Origin: Candidatus Zipacnadia bacterium
GTDB lineage: Bacteria > Armatimonadota > Zipacnadia > Zipacnadales > Zipacnadaceae
Assembly (NCBI GenBank): GCA_029821515.1
Contig: JALGTD010000103.1
Location: forward strand, 1-6,914
Direction: 5' to 3'
Length of the DNA: 6,914 nt
Shown here: piece by piece, positions 5,574-6,914 of the stretch
Layout: the number at the start of each line of letters is the position of its first letter
Numbering within the stretch: the first letter of the stretch is position 1
The notes under the pieces: generated by a model
What the model was told of the DNA's origin: nothing
The model's input: only the letters and a program-made list of their open reading frames with translations
Database searches by the model: none
Translations under genes and position numbers: made by a program

Positions 5574-5953
5574 ATGACCAACCCCCGCAAGCTGGTTGAC
5601 CTGCAGCAGTTGCGCGCGATTATCGCCGACCTGCGCGCCGCCGGCCAGCGCGTGGTCTTTACCAACGGGTGCTTTGACATCATCCACCCCGGGCATATCC
5701 TGCATCTGCAGCAAGCTCGCCAGGAGGGAAATGTTCTGGTAGTGGCGCTCAACAGCGACGAGTCGGTTCGCCAGCTCAAGGGCCCAGGTCGCCCCGTCTT
5801 CAGCCAGCAGGAGCGGGCCACTGTGCTGGCCGCCCTGGAGCCGGTGGATTACGTCACCATCTTCGATACGCCGCCGAAATCCGGCTGCTGCCCGAAATCG
5901 GCAACTTCTCCACTACTGATGTCATCAACCGAGTGCGCGACAATAATGTCTGA
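5574..5953 (+). pseudogene. rfaE2: RfaE2/HldE-type heptose-1-phosphate adenylyltransferase, broken by an internal deletion and frame change
   Basis: The family makes ADP-D-glycero-manno-heptose for LPS core from heptose-1-phosphate and ATP, in the cytoplasm. Residues 1-100 are normal: TNGCFDIIHPGH with the HxGH nucleotide motif at 38-41, then LVVALNSDESVRQLKGPGRPV and VDYVTIFDTP. After base 5873 the frame becomes junk (Cys/Ser-rich), running to a stop at 6000-6002 for 142 residues in total. In another frame, 5870-5953 reads A-A-E-I-R-L-L-P-E-I-G-N-F-S-T-T-D-V-I-N-R-V-R and stops at TGA; this is the proper family C-terminus with its STT motif. The intervening block, which in relatives includes the LVKGGDY motif (roughly 30-37 residues), is absent, so about 100 bases (length 1 modulo 3) seem deleted. 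The product is probably inactive unless this is an assembly error. The ribosome site is weak, and the gene could depend on coupling to jag. Confidence 0.85.
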
Positions 5954-6003
5954 GGGGCCTGTCAACTGTATCAGAGAAATTGTTCCCTGCAGAGGGGGTT
6001 AGT

Positions 6004-6914
6004 ATGACGGACCAAATGGAATTAACTGAAGAGATTAGGCAGCTTAAAGAAGAGCGAAATGCCGTAATACTTGTTCACAACTACCAGTTGCCTGAGATCC
6101 AGGATATTGCTGACTTCCTGGGTGACTCATTGGACCTCAGCCGGCAGGCAGCCGCCACTGAGGCGGAGGTCATCATTTTTTGTGGCGTACATTTTATGGC
6201 TCAGACCGCCAAGCTGCTGTCTCCGCAGAAGACTGTCCTGATGCCTGATCCGTCGGCTGGCTGCCCGCTGGCCGATATGATCACGCCCGAGAGCCTCAGG
6301 GAGTTTCGCCAGCCCTATCCCGATGCGCCGGTCGTCTCCTACGTCAATACTACGGCAGAGGTGAAGGCCGAATCTGACATCTGCTGTACCTCCTCCAACG
6401 CCGTTCGGGTTGTTGACTCGCTGGATGCTGACGAAATCCTTTTTACCCCAGATGCAAATTTGGGAGACTGGACACAGGAGCAACTCCCCGACAAGCAGAT
6501 AGTCATCTACCCCGGTTGCTGTAATGTCCACGTGGCCATACGGCCGGAGATGATTCAGCAGTTGAAGCAGGAGCATCCCCAGGCCGTGCTGATGGCCCAT
6601 CCGGAGTGCATCAAGCAGGTCCGGGATATGGCTGATGTAGTCACTTCCACAGGGGGAATGTGCAAGTTCGCGGCACAAAGCGATGCCAGCGAGTTCATTG
6701 TGGGCACTGAGCGGGGGATGGCCTACCGGCTTAGTCAGGATAACCCGACGAAGACATTCTACGCTATTGAGACCGCCGTCTGTCCCAATATGAAGAAGAC
6801 CACCCTTCCCAAGTTGGCCGCCTGCCTGCGGGAGATGAGCGGGGAGATTACCATTCCCCCGAATATCGCCGACCGCGCCCGGGCCAGCGTCGAGCGGATG
6901 GTGGCGGTAAGCTA
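6004..6914 (+). CDS. nadA: NadA, quinolinate synthase (3' end beyond the window)
   Basis: Open from the ATG at 6004 to the window edge: 303 codons, nearly the whole of the short-type enzyme (about 300-350 residues). NadA is a cytosolic [4Fe-4S] enzyme that condenses iminoaspartate with dihydroxyacetone phosphate to quinolinate, the entry to de novo NAD synthesis. Visible motifs are HNYQLPEIQDIADFLGDSLDLS, IFCGVHFMAQTAKLL, DPSAGCPLAD, YVNTTAEVKAESDICCTSSNA, YPGCCNVH, GMCKFA and the C-terminal AVCPNMKKTTLPKL. The three cluster cysteines should be C87, C173 (or its neighbour C172) and C260, with about 86-87 residues between them as in characterised enzymes. AGAGGGGG (5991-5998) is a strong ribosome site five bases before the ATG. 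The broken rfaE2 frame ends one base before this start. No nadB or nadC is in view. Confidence 0.96.
   Translation, partial: MTDQMELTEEIRQLKEERNAVILVHNYQLPEIQDIADFLGDSLDLSRQAAATEAEVIIFCGVHFMAQTAKLLSPQKTVLMPDPSAGCPLADMITPESLREFRQPYPDAPVVSYVNTTAEVKAESDICCTSSNAVRVVDSLDADEILFTPDANLGDWTQEQLPDKQIVIYPGCCNVHVAIRPEMIQQLKQEHPQAVLMAHPECIKQVRDMADVVTSTGGMCKFAAQSDASEFIVGTERGMAYRLSQDNPTKTFYAIETAVCPNMKKTTLPKLAACLREMSGEITIPPNIADRARASVERMVAVS

Noticed and set aside
5870..6002. Programmed ribosomal frameshift as the explanation for rfaE2
   Set aside because: A frameshift could rejoin the frames but would not restore the roughly 30-37 missing conserved residues, and there is no slippery heptamer at the junction.
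6127..6678. Minus-strand open frame (183 codons) inside nadA
   Set aside because: The + strand here encodes NadA with all expected motifs; the antisense frame has none.

Overview
The window comes from a GC-moderate bacterial chromosome. All recognisable genes lie on the + strand and are tightly packed. An ADP-heptose-type nucleotidyltransferase and a YidC with a large exported N-terminal region both point to a diderm (Gram-negative-type) bacterium. Nothing here fixes the phylum. A deep-branching or uncultured diderm lineage (Armatimonadota, for example) is only a guess.

Layout. (1) 1-1221 is a one-carbon block: the 3' end of folD, a short spacer with a perfect hairpin, and a full metF. (2) 1222-2300 looks rearranged. 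It holds a small gene of unknown function (1377-1892: one membrane segment, a coiled coil and a Pro/Glu/Ala tail), then a palindrome, then a second, headless copy of the last 54 codons of metF (2001-2165), then a strong sigma70-type promoter. (3) 2364-5552 is the conserved membrane-protein-biogenesis cluster rnpA-yidD-yidC-jag. The ribosomal protein gene rpmH, which normally sits directly upstream of rnpA, is absent; the metF fragment lies there instead. (4) 5574-5953 is an rfaE2-type gene with an internal, frame-disrupting deletion. (5) 6004-6914 is nadA (quinolinate synthase), which runs off the window's end.

How the genes fit together. FolD and MetF act in sequence on methylene-tetrahydrofolate. 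RnpA, YidD, YidC and Jag are the usual RNase P / membrane insertase / RNA-binding neighbours, with short gaps or overlaps that suggest one transcript from the promoter at 2263-2291. NadA begins NAD biosynthesis.

The most informative signals are two rearrangement scars. One is a partial metF duplication flanking an orphan gene exactly where rpmH is expected, with mostly silent differences between the copies. The other is the broken rfaE2, whose proper C-terminus is still legible in another frame. I found no convincing new defence or biosynthetic system, no CRISPR array, no tRNA or rRNA, and no transposase.
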